64,000 nt of DNA, taken from NCBI RefSeq assembly GCF_014779665.1, contig NZ_JACXYY010000007.1:1-64000 (forward strand). The letters are read 5' to 3'. Positions 8,492 to 18,796 of this stretch are shown here, one piece after another. The DNA comes from Nocardioides hwasunensis. GTDB lineage: Bacteria > Actinomycetota > Actinomycetes > Propionibacteriales > Nocardioidaceae. The position numbers were made by a program, and so were the translations under genes. Numbering within the stretch: the stretch's first letter is position 1; every line of letters starts with the position of its first letter. The notes under the pieces are model-generated. The model saw nothing but the letters and a program-made list of their open reading frames with translations. It ran no database searches and was not told where the DNA came from.

Positions 8492-8998
8492 GTGCCGTAC
8501 GACGTCCGCTGGCACGCCGCCGGCACCACCAGCAAGCGCGCCCTCGCGCTCCACGCCGCCGGCCACCTCGGGGTGACGCCGGACGTCGTGAACAGCGGGC
8601 GCCTGTGTCCTCGGTGCGGCTCGTCGAGGCACGGGCGCCCGTGGCTGCGCGCCTACGGCGTCGCCCACCACGTCTCCCTCTCGCGCTCGGGTCCGCACCT
8701 GCTCACCGTCCTCGCGGACGTGCCCGTCGGGATCGACGTGGAGTCAGTCGCCGACGTGGCCCGCGGCTGGGACGCCTCGCTCGTCCTCGCACCCGGTGAG
8801 TCGGCCGAGACCGACGTCGATCAAGCGCGGGCGTGGTCCCGCAAGGAGGCCGTGCTCAAGCAGCGCGGCACCGGGCTCCTCGCCCCCATGACCTCGGTCG
8901 TCCTGGCCGACCTCTCCGGTGAGCACTGGGCCGACCTCGACGCGCCCGTCGGCCACGTCGCCGCGGTCAGCTGGGCCTCCGCCACCGCCGGGGGGTAG
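8492..8998 (+). CDS. 4'-phosphopantetheinyl transferase superfamily protein
   Basis: A 168-residue protein with a GTG start at 8492. It carries the two diagnostic signatures of Sfp/AcpS-type transferases: VGIDVE (Mg-binding Asp and Glu) and the helix motif WSRKEAVLKQRGTG. HVSLSRSGPHLLTVL is the conserved preceding strand. The enzyme class moves the phosphopantetheine arm of coenzyme A to a serine of a carrier protein. At 168 residues it is shorter than Sfp-type enzymes (about 220). No carrier protein, PKS or NRPS gene is in the window. The TAG stop (8996-8998) lies inside the arm of a palindromic element. Confidence -1.
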   Translation: MPYDVRWHAAGTTSKRALALHAAGHLGVTPDVVNSGRLCPRCGSSRHGRPWLRAYGVAHHVSLSRSGPHLLTVLADVPVGIDVESVADVARGWDASLVLAPGESAETDVDQARAWSRKEAVLKQRGTGLLAPMTSVVLADLSGEHWADLDAPVGHVAAVSWASATAGG

Positions 8999-9058
8999 TC
9001 CAGTGGCAGATGGTCGTCGGACGGGCTCCGGGGCAGCCACGTGCCACTGGACTACCCC
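8992..9058. repeat. Palindromic element, GTAGTCC family (copy 1)
   Basis: A perfect 17-bp inverted repeat: GGGGTAGTCCAGTGGCA at 8992-9008 and its complement at 9042-9058, with a 33-bp centre. The left arm contains the stop codon of the phosphopantetheinyl transferase gene. The same arms and the following GRTGGTCGTCG recur at 37251-37315, with the same 65-bp length from the first G to CTACC, while most of the centre differs. It could act as a transcription terminator, but the long loop and lack of a T-tract are unusual. Confidence -1.
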
Positions 9059-9172
9059 GCCCGGCGACCGGCAGGTGAACGCCGTGTCGGCCCACGGACG
9101 CCGCGGAGAAGCCTGGATGAACACTCGCTGCACCGCGCCCTCCGAGCGCGACAGACCGGTCGCCAGCGGCTC

Positions 9173-9994
9173 ATGCTGGGGCGCGTGACCAGCTACGGCG
9201 ACCACACCGGACCGCTCGCCATCGCGCACCGCGGCGGCATGGCGCTCGCACCCGAGAACACCCTCGCCGCCTTCGGACGTGCCACGTCCCTGGGCCTGAC
9301 CTACCTCGAGACCGACGTGCACACCACCCGCGACGGGCACGTCGTCTGCTTCCACGACGCGACCCTCAAGCGGGTCACCGGCCACCCGGGCAGGGTCGCC
9401 GACCTCGACCTCGCCGACCTGCGCCGGCTGCGCGTCGGGGGCACCGACCAGATCCCCACGCTCATCGAGGCGATGGCGACCTTCCCCCAGGCCCGGTTCG
9501 CGATCGACCTCAAGGACGAGGCGTCGATCGGCGCCATGGCGCGGCTGCTGAGGGCCAACCCGGGCTGGGCCGAGCGCATCTGCGTGGCCGGCGCCTGGAG
9601 CCGCTGGCTGCGGCGCCTGCAGGACGAGGCACCCGGGGTGACGACGGCCCTCGGCTGGCGCTCGCTCACGGCGCTGGTCGCGTGCTCACGAGGCGGCGTA
9701 CGTCCTGTCGGCGTGCGGCCCGGCAGCGGCGTCTTCGCCCACGTGCCGATCAAGCTCGGCCGGATGCCGATCCACTCCGAGCGCGTCATCGCGCGCGCCC
9801 ACGAGATGGGCATCCGGGTCGTCGTGTGGACCGTCGACGAGCCCGCGACGATGCGGACGCTCCTGGACGCAGGCGTCGACGGGATCATCACCGACCGGCC
9901 CGACGTGCTGCGTGAGGTGCTGATCAGCCGGGCCGAGTGGACCCGCCCCGGCGGCGTACGACCGGTCCCGGCCGACGCGGTCAGCCCGTCGTGA
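9173..9994 (+). CDS. Glycerophosphodiester phosphodiesterase family protein
   Basis: A 273-residue GDPD TIM-barrel protein. The signature is clear: IAHRGGMALAPENTLAAF (catalytic His and metal-binding Glu), YLETDVHTTRDGHVVCFHD (ED metal ligands and second His), and a C-terminal VVVWTVDEPATMRTLLDAG with GIITDRPD. The class hydrolyses glycerophosphodiesters to glycerol-3-phosphate and an alcohol. No signal peptide is seen, so it is probably cytoplasmic. ATG 9173 was chosen; GTG 9185 four codons later is an alternative, and neither has a strong ribosome binding site. It overlaps the convergent LuxR gene by 14 bp at the 3' ends. Confidence -1.
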   Translation: MLGRVTSYGDHTGPLAIAHRGGMALAPENTLAAFGRATSLGLTYLETDVHTTRDGHVVCFHDATLKRVTGHPGRVADLDLADLRRLRVGGTDQIPTLIEAMATFPQARFAIDLKDEASIGAMARLLRANPGWAERICVAGAWSRWLRRLQDEAPGVTTALGWRSLTALVACSRGGVRPVGVRPGSGVFAHVPIKLGRMPIHSERVIARAHEMGIRVVVWTVDEPATMRTLLDAGVDGIITDRPDVLREVLISRAEWTRPGGVRPVPADAVSPS

Positions 9995-10649
9995 CCTGGG
10001 CCGGTCGGCTCGGCACCGTGGTCGGGACCGGGTCGACGCGCTTGAGCACGTCGGAGCCCAGACCGTGCTGGACAGCCCACAGGACGGCCTGGCTGCGGCT
10101 CTGCACGCCTGTCTTGCGGTAGGCGCTGCGGATGTAGGACTTCACCGAGTTGAGCGAGATCTCCATCGTGCTTGCGATGTCGGCGTTGCTCTTGCCGGTG
10201 GCGATCAGGCCGAGCGTCTCGCGCTCGCGAGTGGTCAGCATGTCGACCTCGCTCGGCTGCGCCGGATCGGCCACCTCGTGACCGAGGAGACCTGGCGCGA
10301 CCACCGTCTGCCCCGTGTGGATCGCGTGCAGCGCCCGACCGAGCTGGATCGCGGAGAGGCCCTTGCCGAGGTATCCGCTGACACCGGGGCGCAGCATCTC
10401 GTTGGCCAGGCCCGGGTGGTGGTTCCAGGTGTAGACCGCGACCCGGTGGATGTAGGGGTCGGCCAGGGCCTTGGCGAGCGTGCGGTCCTGCGGCGAGGTG
10501 CCGTACGTCTCGACGAGCGCGACGTCGATGGGCTGGCGCTGACGGTCCTTGACGGTGCCGAGCTCGAAGCCGCCGAGGGTGCGGAGCATGCCCTCCAGGC
10601 CGCGTCTGACGAGCTCGTCTCCGCCGAGCATGGCTACTCGGATGATCAT
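9981..10649 (-). CDS. LuxR-family regulator with degenerate receiver domain
   Basis: A 222-residue protein with a receiver-like domain (residues 1-110) and a LuxR-type helix-turn-helix (137-197, LTTRERETLGLIATGKSNADIA). The receiver lacks the phosphorylation pocket: the acidic pair after strand 1 is Gly-Gly (MLGGDE), and the phospho-acceptor position is Glu47 (DVALVETYG) instead of Asp. The switch Lys96 (GYLGKG) is kept. It may act independently of phosphorylation or mimic the phosphorylated state. No histidine kinase is adjacent. Start ATG 10649 follows GAGGA at a suitable distance; ATG 10667 is an alternative. Confidence -1.
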   Translation of the reverse strand: MIIRVAMLGGDELVRRGLEGMLRTLGGFELGTVKDRQRQPIDVALVETYGTSPQDRTLAKALADPYIHRVAVYTWNHHPGLANEMLRPGVSGYLGKGLSAIQLGRALHAIHTGQTVVAPGLLGHEVADPAQPSEVDMLTTRERETLGLIATGKSNADIASTMEISLNSVKSYIRSAYRKTGVQSRSQAVLWAVQHGLGSDVLKRVDPVPTTVPSRPAQVTTG

Positions 10650-10791
10650 GTGAGGTCCTCGAATCATGTGTTCCCACTCAGGTGCGGCCGTGCGCTTCTT
10701 ACGCCCTGAGGACCGTCCTTGCCACTGTAGGGGCGTGCGGAGGTAGTGCCAGCACCACCGTGCGCCGCACGCGGAAGAACGCGTCGAATTC

Positions 10792-10840
10792 CACCCCATG
10801 GGGTGACCGAAAAGGTGGACTTCATACCCCCTAGGGGTAT
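10792..10840. promoter_or_regulatory. Tandem CsoR-type operator sites
   Basis: Two G/C-tract dyads lie just upstream of csoR: CACCCCATGGGGTG (10792-10805, perfect palindrome) and ATACCCCCTAGGGGTAT (10824-10840, one base off symmetry). The second matches the known CsoR operator style (TA-flanked CCCC/GGGG tracts) and ends 10 bp before the csoR ATG, so a bound repressor would block transcription or the start site. Assignment to CsoR follows from family knowledge and position. Confidence -1.
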
Positions 10841-10850
10841 TGTTCTCGTC

Positions 10851-11153
10851 ATGAGCGAGCAGCACGGCCACCTCGAGGGCAACGACGCAGCGGTCCAGGC
10901 GCACCTCAAGAGACTGCGCCGGATCGAGGGCCAGGTGCGCGGGATCCAGCGGATGGTCGAGGAGGAGAAGTACTGCATCGACATCCTCACCCAGGTCTCC
11001 GCCGCCACGAAGGCCCTCCAAGCCCTCGCGCTGTCGCTGCTCGACGACCACATGGCCCACTGCGTCGTCGACGCCGCCCGCCAGGGCGGGGCCGAGCAGG
11101 AGCAGAAGCTCAAGGAGGCCTCCGAGGCGATCGCCCGCCTCGTGAGGTCATAG
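10851..11153 (+). CDS. csoR: Copper-sensing transcriptional repressor CsoR
   Basis: A 100-residue all-helical CsoR/RcnR-family protein. The Cu(I) ligands expected from Mycobacterium CsoR are present as Cys42 (EEKYCIDIL), His67 and Cys71 (DDHMAHC), and the DNA-binding Arg-rich stretch LKRLRRIEGQVRGIQRMV is intact. It should bind the operator immediately upstream and release it when it binds Cu(I), derepressing the downstream copZ-copA genes. ATG 10851 (MSEQHGHLEG) was chosen because it lies directly after the operator; upstream extension would run through both dyads. It is followed 13 bp later by the copper chaperone gene. Confidence -1.
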   Translation: MSEQHGHLEGNDAAVQAHLKRLRRIEGQVRGIQRMVEEEKYCIDILTQVSAATKALQALALSLLDDHMAHCVVDAARQGGAEQEQKLKEASEAIARLVRS

Positions 11154-11166
11154 GGAGGACACCTTC

Positions 11167-11370
11167 ATGACCACCGAGACCTACACCGTCACCGGCATGA
11201 CCTGCGGCCACTGCGCCGCCTCGGTCACCGAGGAGATCTCCGAGATCGCGGGCGTCGACAGCGTCGACGTCGTCGTCGAGACCGGAGCCGTCACCGTCAC
11301 CAGCGCCGCGCCCCTCGATCCCGCCGCTGTCCGGGCAGCCGTCGAGGAAGCCGGTTACGCCCTGTCATGA
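11167..11370 (+). CDS. copZ: Copper chaperone / heavy-metal-associated domain protein
   Basis: A 67-residue single HMA domain with the metal-binding loop GMTCGHC (Cys13 and Cys16) and a C-terminal VEEAGYALS, the standard ferredoxin-like chaperone. It carries cytosolic Cu(I) to CopA and can pass copper to CsoR. The ribosome binding site AGGGAGGACACC lies just upstream. The stop codon overlaps the start of the next gene (ATGA at 11367-11370), so the operon is translationally coupled. Confidence -1.
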   Translation: MTTETYTVTGMTCGHCAASVTEEISEIAGVDSVDVVVETGAVTVTSAAPLDPAAVRAAVEEAGYALS

Positions 11371-12273
11371 GTACGCCGTTGCGCGTCGCCGCGTTCGTCA
11401 CCGTCCTCGCCGCCGCCTTCGCGGTCGCGTGGGGCGGGGGCCGGCTCGTCGGACCGATCGAGGCCGCACCCGCCGCAGCCCACGCCGACGGTCACGCGAG
11501 CGAGGGCGGCCACGGTGCCCACACGTCCAAGGTCGCCGACGTCTCCGGGCTCACCGCGCAGGCGGACGGCTACACGCTCGCGCTGGCCGACCGGAGCATG
11601 CAGCCGGGCCGCGCACGGCTCGACTTCCAGGTCCTCACCTCCGGCGGCCGGCCGCTGCTCGACTACACCGAGACGCACACCAAGGACCTGCACCTCATCG
11701 TCGTACGCCGCGACCTGACCGGGTTCCAGCACGTGCACCCGACGCTCGACCGGGCGACCGGCACCTGGTCGGTCGACGTGCGGCTGACGCCCGGCGTGTG
11801 GCGCGTGATCGCCGACCTCACGCCCGCGGGCTGGGACGGCATCACGCTCGCCGACGACCTGTCGGTCACGGGTGACTTCGAGCCGGAAGAGCTCCCTGCA
11901 GACACCCGCACCGTGACGGTCGAGACCGACGAGGGCACCTACACCATGACCCTCGACGGCGACACCGCGCCCGGCGTGGGCACCGTCCTCACCACGACGA
12001 TCGAGCTCGACGGCGAGCCGGTCACCGACCTCGAGCCCTACCTCGGCGCCTTCGGCCACCTGGTCGCGATCCGCTCGGGCGACCTCGGCTACCTCCACGT
12101 CCACCCCGAGGAGGGCCAGCCCGGTCCGGGGATCGACTTCGCCACCGCGTTCCCGACCGCGGGGACGTACCGCCTCTTCCTCGACTTCCAGCACCGCAGC
12201 GAGGTCCGCACGGCGGCGTTCACCGTCGAGTCGGCCGGCGCGCCGTCGGGTGACCACGAGGAGGGCGGGACCC

Positions 12274-12284
<11 letters not shown>
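11367..12284 (+). CDS. Exported His-rich protein of the copper operon
   Basis: A 305-residue protein with an N-terminal membrane segment or signal (residues 8-30, [19 protein letters not shown]), a His-rich stretch at 39-52 ([14 protein letters not shown]) and a His-rich C-terminus ([11 protein letters not shown]). Two beta-rich domains follow, with paired histidine motifs FQHVHP and YLHVHP that look like copper ligands. Similar proteins sit in actinobacterial copper operons, but I know no settled function. It likely binds copper outside the membrane, in cooperation with CopA export. It is coupled to copZ upstream and overlaps the copA start downstream by 11 bp. Confidence -1.
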
Positions 12285-14580
<2,296 letters not shown>

Positions 14581-14592
14581 CCCGCCCGGACC

Positions 14593-15999
14593 TCACGGCG
14601 CGATGCCGATCCCCGGCACGTGCGACCAGGCTCGCTCGAGCCAGGCGGGCATCGTGGGCCAGTGGCGACCGAGAGGCCGCGCGTTCACCCGCGAGTCGTA
14701 CGACGACGGCGTGAAGGCCGGGTCGATGAAGCAGCCGGTGGCGTAGGTGGCGTCGTAGTCGGGGCAGGAGGCGGCGACCGAGGCGGGCGTCGGCTTCTCG
14801 CCCGTGGTGACCCACGTGTCGAGCGCGTGCATCGCGGCGGCGTACCCGCTGTTGCTCAGCGAGCTGTGCTCGGACTCGGCGGTGAAGACCTGCACGAGGT
14901 CGTCCGCGGTGCCGGCACCCTGGCGGGTGGCACGGTAGGCCGACTCGTGCTCGACGAACGCCGTCGGGTCGTCGATCGCGTGGAGCGTCACCGTGGGGAC
15001 CCGGACCGCGCCGGTGAGGTCGCTGTCCCAGGTGAGGTCCCGCTTCGCGCGCAGGTTCGGGACGAATCGCTCGACGCCGCGGTTGAGCGCCCGGTCGTCG
15101 TGGCTGCCGGAGTAGCGCACGCCCAGGTTGCCGAACGGGTTGCGACCACCGAGGCGCTTGGTCACGATGTCGCGGAAGGTGAACGTCGCGAAGCTCAGGT
15201 GCGACGACAGGGTCCGCTCGGGCACGTGGGTCACGGCGAGGATGTCGTCGAGGTTGCGCTGCTGCAGCGGGGTGCGATCAGCAGGCGCGGACTCGATGCC
15301 GGTGCACTCCTGGAGCCGCGCGCGGAGCCCGGTCGAGGTCATCGTCGAGTCGGCGCGCAGACCCTGCCAGAGCGGGTACTGCGGCTCGCTCGGTCGCGGG
15401 TGGTTGCCGCAGTAGTACTGGTAGACCACGCGAAGGTCGACGCGGTAGTCGTAGCCGCGCGACGCCCCGGCGAGCACGCCGTTGGTCAGCAGCACGCCGT
15501 CGTACGACGTCGGGTGCACCTCGACCAGCTTGGCCGCGACGTCGCCACCCCACGACTGCCCGTGCGCGAAGGTGCGCTCCGGCTCGCCGAAGGCCGCCTC
15601 GAAGGCGAGCCGCGCTCCCTCGGTGTCGGCGACCGCCATCCGGGTGCCGAAGCCACCACGGCGGTAGGCCGAGCCCACCCAGGCGTAGCCCTCGCGCGGC
15701 ATCACCGACCAGCGGTCGAGGTCGTCGAGGCTCCGCGACGCGTCGGTGGGGTCGGCGAGGTCGGGACCTCCGTGCGCGTGGACGACGAGGTCACCGTTCC
15801 ACTGGTGCGGGACGGCCATGGCGTAGAACGCGCCAGTGGCGTCCTGACCGGTCCAGCAGTCGGCGACCTCGGCGACCGAGGCGGGGCAGGCGGTCGGTGT
15901 CGGGCCGGTCGACGCCGAGGCCGGGACCGGCGCGAGCAGCCCGACGGTGAGCAGGGCCGCGACCGTGAGCCGTCGCAGGGGGCGGATGAGGTGGGACAT
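14593..15999 (-). CDS. Secreted alpha/beta hydrolase
   Basis: A 468-residue exported protein. Residues 1-30 are a signal peptide (RRLTVAALLTVGLLAPVPASAS). The alpha/beta hydrolase nucleophile elbow is seen in FAHGQSWGGDVA, and VVHAHGGPD is the oxyanion-hole segment. Four or more cysteines outside the signal (for example CPAS, DCWTG, YYCGN, CTGIE) suggest disulfide bonds as in exported enzymes. Candidate acid and His residues are LHAIDDPTAFVEH and the later SEHSSL. It resembles actinobacterial secreted hydrolases of unknown substrate. It converges with copA 12 bp away. Confidence -1.
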   Translation of the reverse strand: MSHLIRPLRRLTVAALLTVGLLAPVPASASTGPTPTACPASVAEVADCWTGQDATGAFYAMAVPHQWNGDLVVHAHGGPDLADPTDASRSLDDLDRWSVMPREGYAWVGSAYRRGGFGTRMAVADTEGARLAFEAAFGEPERTFAHGQSWGGDVAAKLVEVHPTSYDGVLLTNGVLAGASRGYDYRVDLRVVYQYYCGNHPRPSEPQYPLWQGLRADSTMTSTGLRARLQECTGIESAPADRTPLQQRNLDDILAVTHVPERTLSSHLSFATFTFRDIVTKRLGGRNPFGNLGVRYSGSHDDRALNRGVERFVPNLRAKRDLTWDSDLTGAVRVPTVTLHAIDDPTAFVEHESAYRATRQGAGTADDLVQVFTAESEHSSLSNSGYAAAMHALDTWVTTGEKPTPASVAASCPDYDATYATGCFIDPAFTPSSYDSRVNARPLGRHWPTMPAWLERAWSHVPGIGIAP

Positions 16000-16109
16000 G
16001 ACGATCCTCTCGAACCGGGACGCCGGCCGCCGAGTACGACCGGTCCCTCGACGCTACGAAGATGTGACGCCCGTCTCACCCTTGTGTGCGTTGAGTTCGC
16101 TCGCCCGGG

Positions 16110-17003
16110 TCACTCCGTGTAGGCGCCGGACGCGATGTCCTCGAGCAACGTCGGGTGCGTCGGCGTCCAGTCGAAGCGCTGGCGGGTGAGGGCGCTGGAG
16201 GCGGGGATGTCGAGGCCCCAGAAGCCGGCGATCCAGCCGAAGTGCGCCGGGGCGTCGGCCGGGTCGACCGACACGGTCGGTACGCCGAGCGCCTCGCCGA
16301 TGGCGGCCGCGACGTCGCGGGTGGCGAGGCCCTCCTCGCCGACGACGTGCAGGCGGGACCCGGCCGGCGCGGTGCTGATCGCCCTGGCGACGAGCCGGGC
16401 CGCGTCGGCCCGGTGGACGGCCGACCAGCGGTTGGCGCCGTCGCCGACGAAGCCGGCGGCGCCGTTGCGCCGGGCCGCGTCGACGACCTGCGGGATGAAG
16501 CCGTGCTCGCCGCCGGCGCCGTGGACGGTCGGGGCGAAGCGGAGCGAGATGCTGCGCACACCACGGTCGACGGCCTCGAGGGCGAGCGCCTCGGTCCCGC
16601 CGCGGGGTGCGTCGGGACCGGCGGCCGGGTTGGCGTCGTCCTCGGTGACGACCCGGCCCGGCGCGAACGCCGTGCCCGAGGCGAGGGCGAGGGCGCGGTC
16701 CGATCCGGCGAGCACGTCGAGCAGCGTCTCGACCGCGGCGCGCTCGGCGCGGTTGGACTCGGCCATGTCCGACCAGTCGTGCTTGTTGGCGAGGTGGACG
16801 ACGGCGTCGGCCCGCTCGGCGCCGGCGCGCAGCGAGGCGAGGTCGTCGAGCGAGCCGCGCAGGGGCTCGGCGCCCGCGGCGAAGACGGCAGCGGCCGCCT
16901 CGTCGGAGCGGACGAGTCCGATGACGTCGTGGCCCACGGCCAGCAGCTCGGGCACGACGGCCGAGCCGATCCACCCGGATGCGCCGGTGACGAAGACCTT
17001 CAT
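16110..17003 (-). CDS. NAD-dependent epimerase/dehydratase family protein (extended SDR)
   Basis: A 297-residue extended SDR. The NAD(P)-binding motif is MKVFVTGASGWIGSAVV (GxxGxxG type), followed by a Rossmann fold and VVHLANKHDWSD. The usual YxxxK is not obvious; GTEALALEA stands near the expected site, as in some atypical SDRs with a degenerate active site. I chose ATG 17003, which has a strong ribosome binding site (AGGAGGAGC). The gene is divergent from a TetR regulator 90 bp away, with operator-like dyads between, so it is the likely target of that regulator. Confidence -1.
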   Translation of the reverse strand: MKVFVTGASGWIGSAVVPELLAVGHDVIGLVRSDEAAAAVFAAGAEPLRGSLDDLASLRAGAERADAVVHLANKHDWSDMAESNRAERAAVETLLDVLAGSDRALALASGTAFAPGRVVTEDDANPAAGPDAPRGGTEALALEAVDRGVRSISLRFAPTVHGAGGEHGFIPQVVDAARRNGAAGFVGDGANRWSAVHRADAARLVARAISTAPAGSRLHVVGEEGLATRDVAAAIGEALGVPTVSVDPADAPAHFGWIAGFWGLDIPASSALTRQRFDWTPTHPTLLEDIASGAYTE

Positions 17004-17025
17004 GGTGCTCCTCCTCCTGATGAGT

Positions 17026-17076
17026 GATGTCATGTTCTGTCATCACCGTAGCACCAAGATGTCAGGGACTGACATC
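17026..17076. promoter_or_regulatory. Probable TetR operators between SDR and TetR genes
   Basis: Two dyads lie in the 90-bp divergent spacer. GATGTCAGGGACTGACATC (17058-17076) is a perfect 8-bp inverted repeat with a 3-bp centre. GATGTCATGTTCTGTCATC (17026-17044) is an imperfect relative with the same half-site TGTCA. Placement between divergent TetR and SDR genes fits autoregulation plus target repression. Confidence -1.
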
Positions 17077-17092
17077 ACGTAGGATCGACCAC

Positions 17093-17653
17093 ATGGCACG
17101 TTGGGAACCGGGCGCGAAGCAGCGGCTCCAGCTCGCCGCGCTCGACCTCTTCGTGGAGCAGGGCTTCGAGGCGACGACCGTCGCCGAGATCGCCGGCCGC
17201 GCCGACCTGACCGAGCGCACCTTCTACCGCCACTTCGCCGACAAGCGCGAGGTGCTCTTCGACGGCCAGGACGTGCTGCTGCACGCGTTCGTCGACGCGG
17301 TCGCCGAGGCACCCGACGGGGCAAGTCCCCGTGAGCTCGCCGAGGCCGCGGTCGCCGGATCGGGCGCCTTCTTCACCGACGAGCGCCGACCCTGGTCGCG
17401 CCGACGACAGCAGGCGATCGAGACCGAGGACGGCCTGCGCGAGCGCGAGTCGCTCAAGATGGGCGCGCTCGCGTCCGCGGTCGCCCAGGCACTGCGCGAC
17501 CGGGGGGTCACCGACCCGGCCGCCGAGCTCGCGGCCGACGCGGCGATCTCGGTCTTCCGGGTGTCCTTCGTGCAGTGGGTGGCCCCGGGCGAGACCCGCG
17601 GCATCAGGGACATCCAGGCCGACCTCTTCGCCGCGCAGCGCGCGCTCGCCTGA
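17093..17653 (+). CDS. TetR/AcrR family transcriptional regulator
   Basis: A 186-residue regulator. Residues 9-55 form the TetR helix-turn-helix (LQLAALDLFVEQGFEATTVA then IAGRADLTERTFYRHFADKREVL). The C-terminal ligand domain is all-helical and of normal length. ATG 17093 (MARWEPGAK) was chosen; the upstream extension covers the operator region. It is divergent from an SDR gene that it probably represses, with the ligand possibly being a substrate of that SDR. Confidence -1.
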   Translation: MARWEPGAKQRLQLAALDLFVEQGFEATTVAEIAGRADLTERTFYRHFADKREVLFDGQDVLLHAFVDAVAEAPDGASPRELAEAAVAGSGAFFTDERRPWSRRRQQAIETEDGLRERESLKMGALASAVAQALRDRGVTDPAAELAADAAISVFRVSFVQWVAPGETRGIRDIQADLFAAQRALA

Positions 17654-17685
17654 CCTCTTGTCCTGCCCCGCCTAGGCTGGAGCAC

Positions 17686-18396
17686 ATGGGCATCAAGGAC
17701 CTCGTCACCGGGGGCACCAAGGACAAGCGCTCGGCGCTCGAGGCGGCCGACGACCCCCGACCGGACCCGGGCACGGTCGACAAGCTCGTCGACCTGCTGG
17801 TCGACGTGGGGATCAAGGGCCGCGGCCCGCTGTCCCCCGTGACCGCAGTGGCCGACCAGGCCCTCGCCAAGGCGGACGGGGACCGCGAGAAGGCGATCGC
17901 CGCGCTGGCCCGTCGCTCCACCCTCACCGGCGGTGTCGGCGGTTTCGTCACCGGCCTCGGCGGGTTCGTCACGATGCCCGTCTCCCTCCCGGTCAACGTC
18001 GCCGAGTTCTACCTCCAGGCCGTGCGGTTGGTGGGCGCGATCGCCACGCTGCGCGGCTACGACGTCCACGAGCCTCGCGTGCGGACCGCGATCCTGCTCA
18101 CCCTCGTGGGCTCCGACGCCGACGACGTCCTCAAGAAGACCGGCATGTCGTCGGCCACCGGCGCCGTGACGTCGTACGCCCTCAAGGGCCTGCCGCCGGC
18201 TGCACTGATGGTCGTCAACAAGGCCGTCGGCTTCCGCCTCCTGCGCGGGGTCAGCGAGAAGGTGCTCGCCCGCTTCGGCCGCGGCATCCCGGTCGCCGGT
18301 GGCGTCATCGGCGGCGGTGTGGACGGCTGGATGATGAAGAAGATCGCCGACCACGCGATGGAGGAGTTCCCCCACGCGCCTGCGAGCGAGGGCTGA
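17686..18396 (+). CDS. EcsC family protein
   Basis: A 236-residue protein whose central part GGVGGFVTGLGGFVTMPVSLPVNVAEFYLQAVRLVGAIA is typical of the EcsC family, with a Gly-rich hydrophobic segment followed by amphipathic helices. Toward the C-terminus, RFGRGIPVAGGVIGGGVDGWMMKKIADHA is the conserved Gly-rich end. The first Bacillus member is linked to an ABC transporter, but the molecular role of the family is unknown. The start is ATG 17686, 33 bp after the TetR stop. Confidence -1.
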   Translation: MGIKDLVTGGTKDKRSALEAADDPRPDPGTVDKLVDLLVDVGIKGRGPLSPVTAVADQALAKADGDREKAIAALARRSTLTGGVGGFVTGLGGFVTMPVSLPVNVAEFYLQAVRLVGAIATLRGYDVHEPRVRTAILLTLVGSDADDVLKKTGMSSATGAVTSYALKGLPPAALMVVNKAVGFRLLRGVSEKVLARFGRGIPVAGGVIGGGVDGWMMKKIADHAMEEFPHAPASEG

Positions 18397-18436
18397 GGTC
18401 GGGCCGGACGCGGACCCTCTGCGAGAATCGACCCCT

Positions 18437-18796
18437 GTGGACGGCTGGTTCCCCCTTGCGCTGATCGTCGCCTCGCTCGCGTTCGCGGCGGTGGTGCTGG
18501 TCTACGTCGTGCTCGACCGCACGCCGGACTGGGGACTGCTCGGCTTCGCCGGCGCGATCGAGGCCGCGACCCTGGTGCTGCTGGTGATCGCGGCGGTGCA
18601 GGTGGGCGGGGTCGACCTGCACGGCGGTGCCCTGGTGACGCTCTTCGGCTATCTCGTCGCCGGGCTGGTGCTCCTGCCGATCGGCTTCGTCTGGTCGCTG
18701 GCCGAGCGCTCACGGGGCGCGACCGCGGTCCTGCTCGTCGCCGGCCTGGCGCAGGCCTTCGTCGTCGTCCGGGTCGAGCAGGTGTGGCCGACATGA
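18437..18796 (+). CDS. Integral membrane protein, hypothetical
   Basis: A 119-residue protein with a GTG start at 18437 and four predicted membrane helices (LALIVASLAFAAVVLVYVVL, an Ala/Leu/Val-rich second, LFGYLVAGLVLLPIGFVWSL and the final VLLVAGLAQAFVVV). No catalytic residues stand out. Its stop overlaps the start of the next membrane protein gene (ATGA at 18793-18796), which suggests a two-component membrane complex. I do not recognise a named family. Confidence -1.
   Translation: MDGWFPLALIVASLAFAAVVLVYVVLDRTPDWGLLGFAGAIEAATLVLLVIAAVQVGGVDLHGGALVTLFGYLVAGLVLLPIGFVWSLAERSRGATAVLLVAGLAQAFVVVRVEQVWPT

Noticed and set aside
8992-9058. Palindromes as phage or integron attachment sites
   Set aside because: No integrase, transposase or prophage genes are nearby and the copies are scattered between ordinary chromosomal genes.
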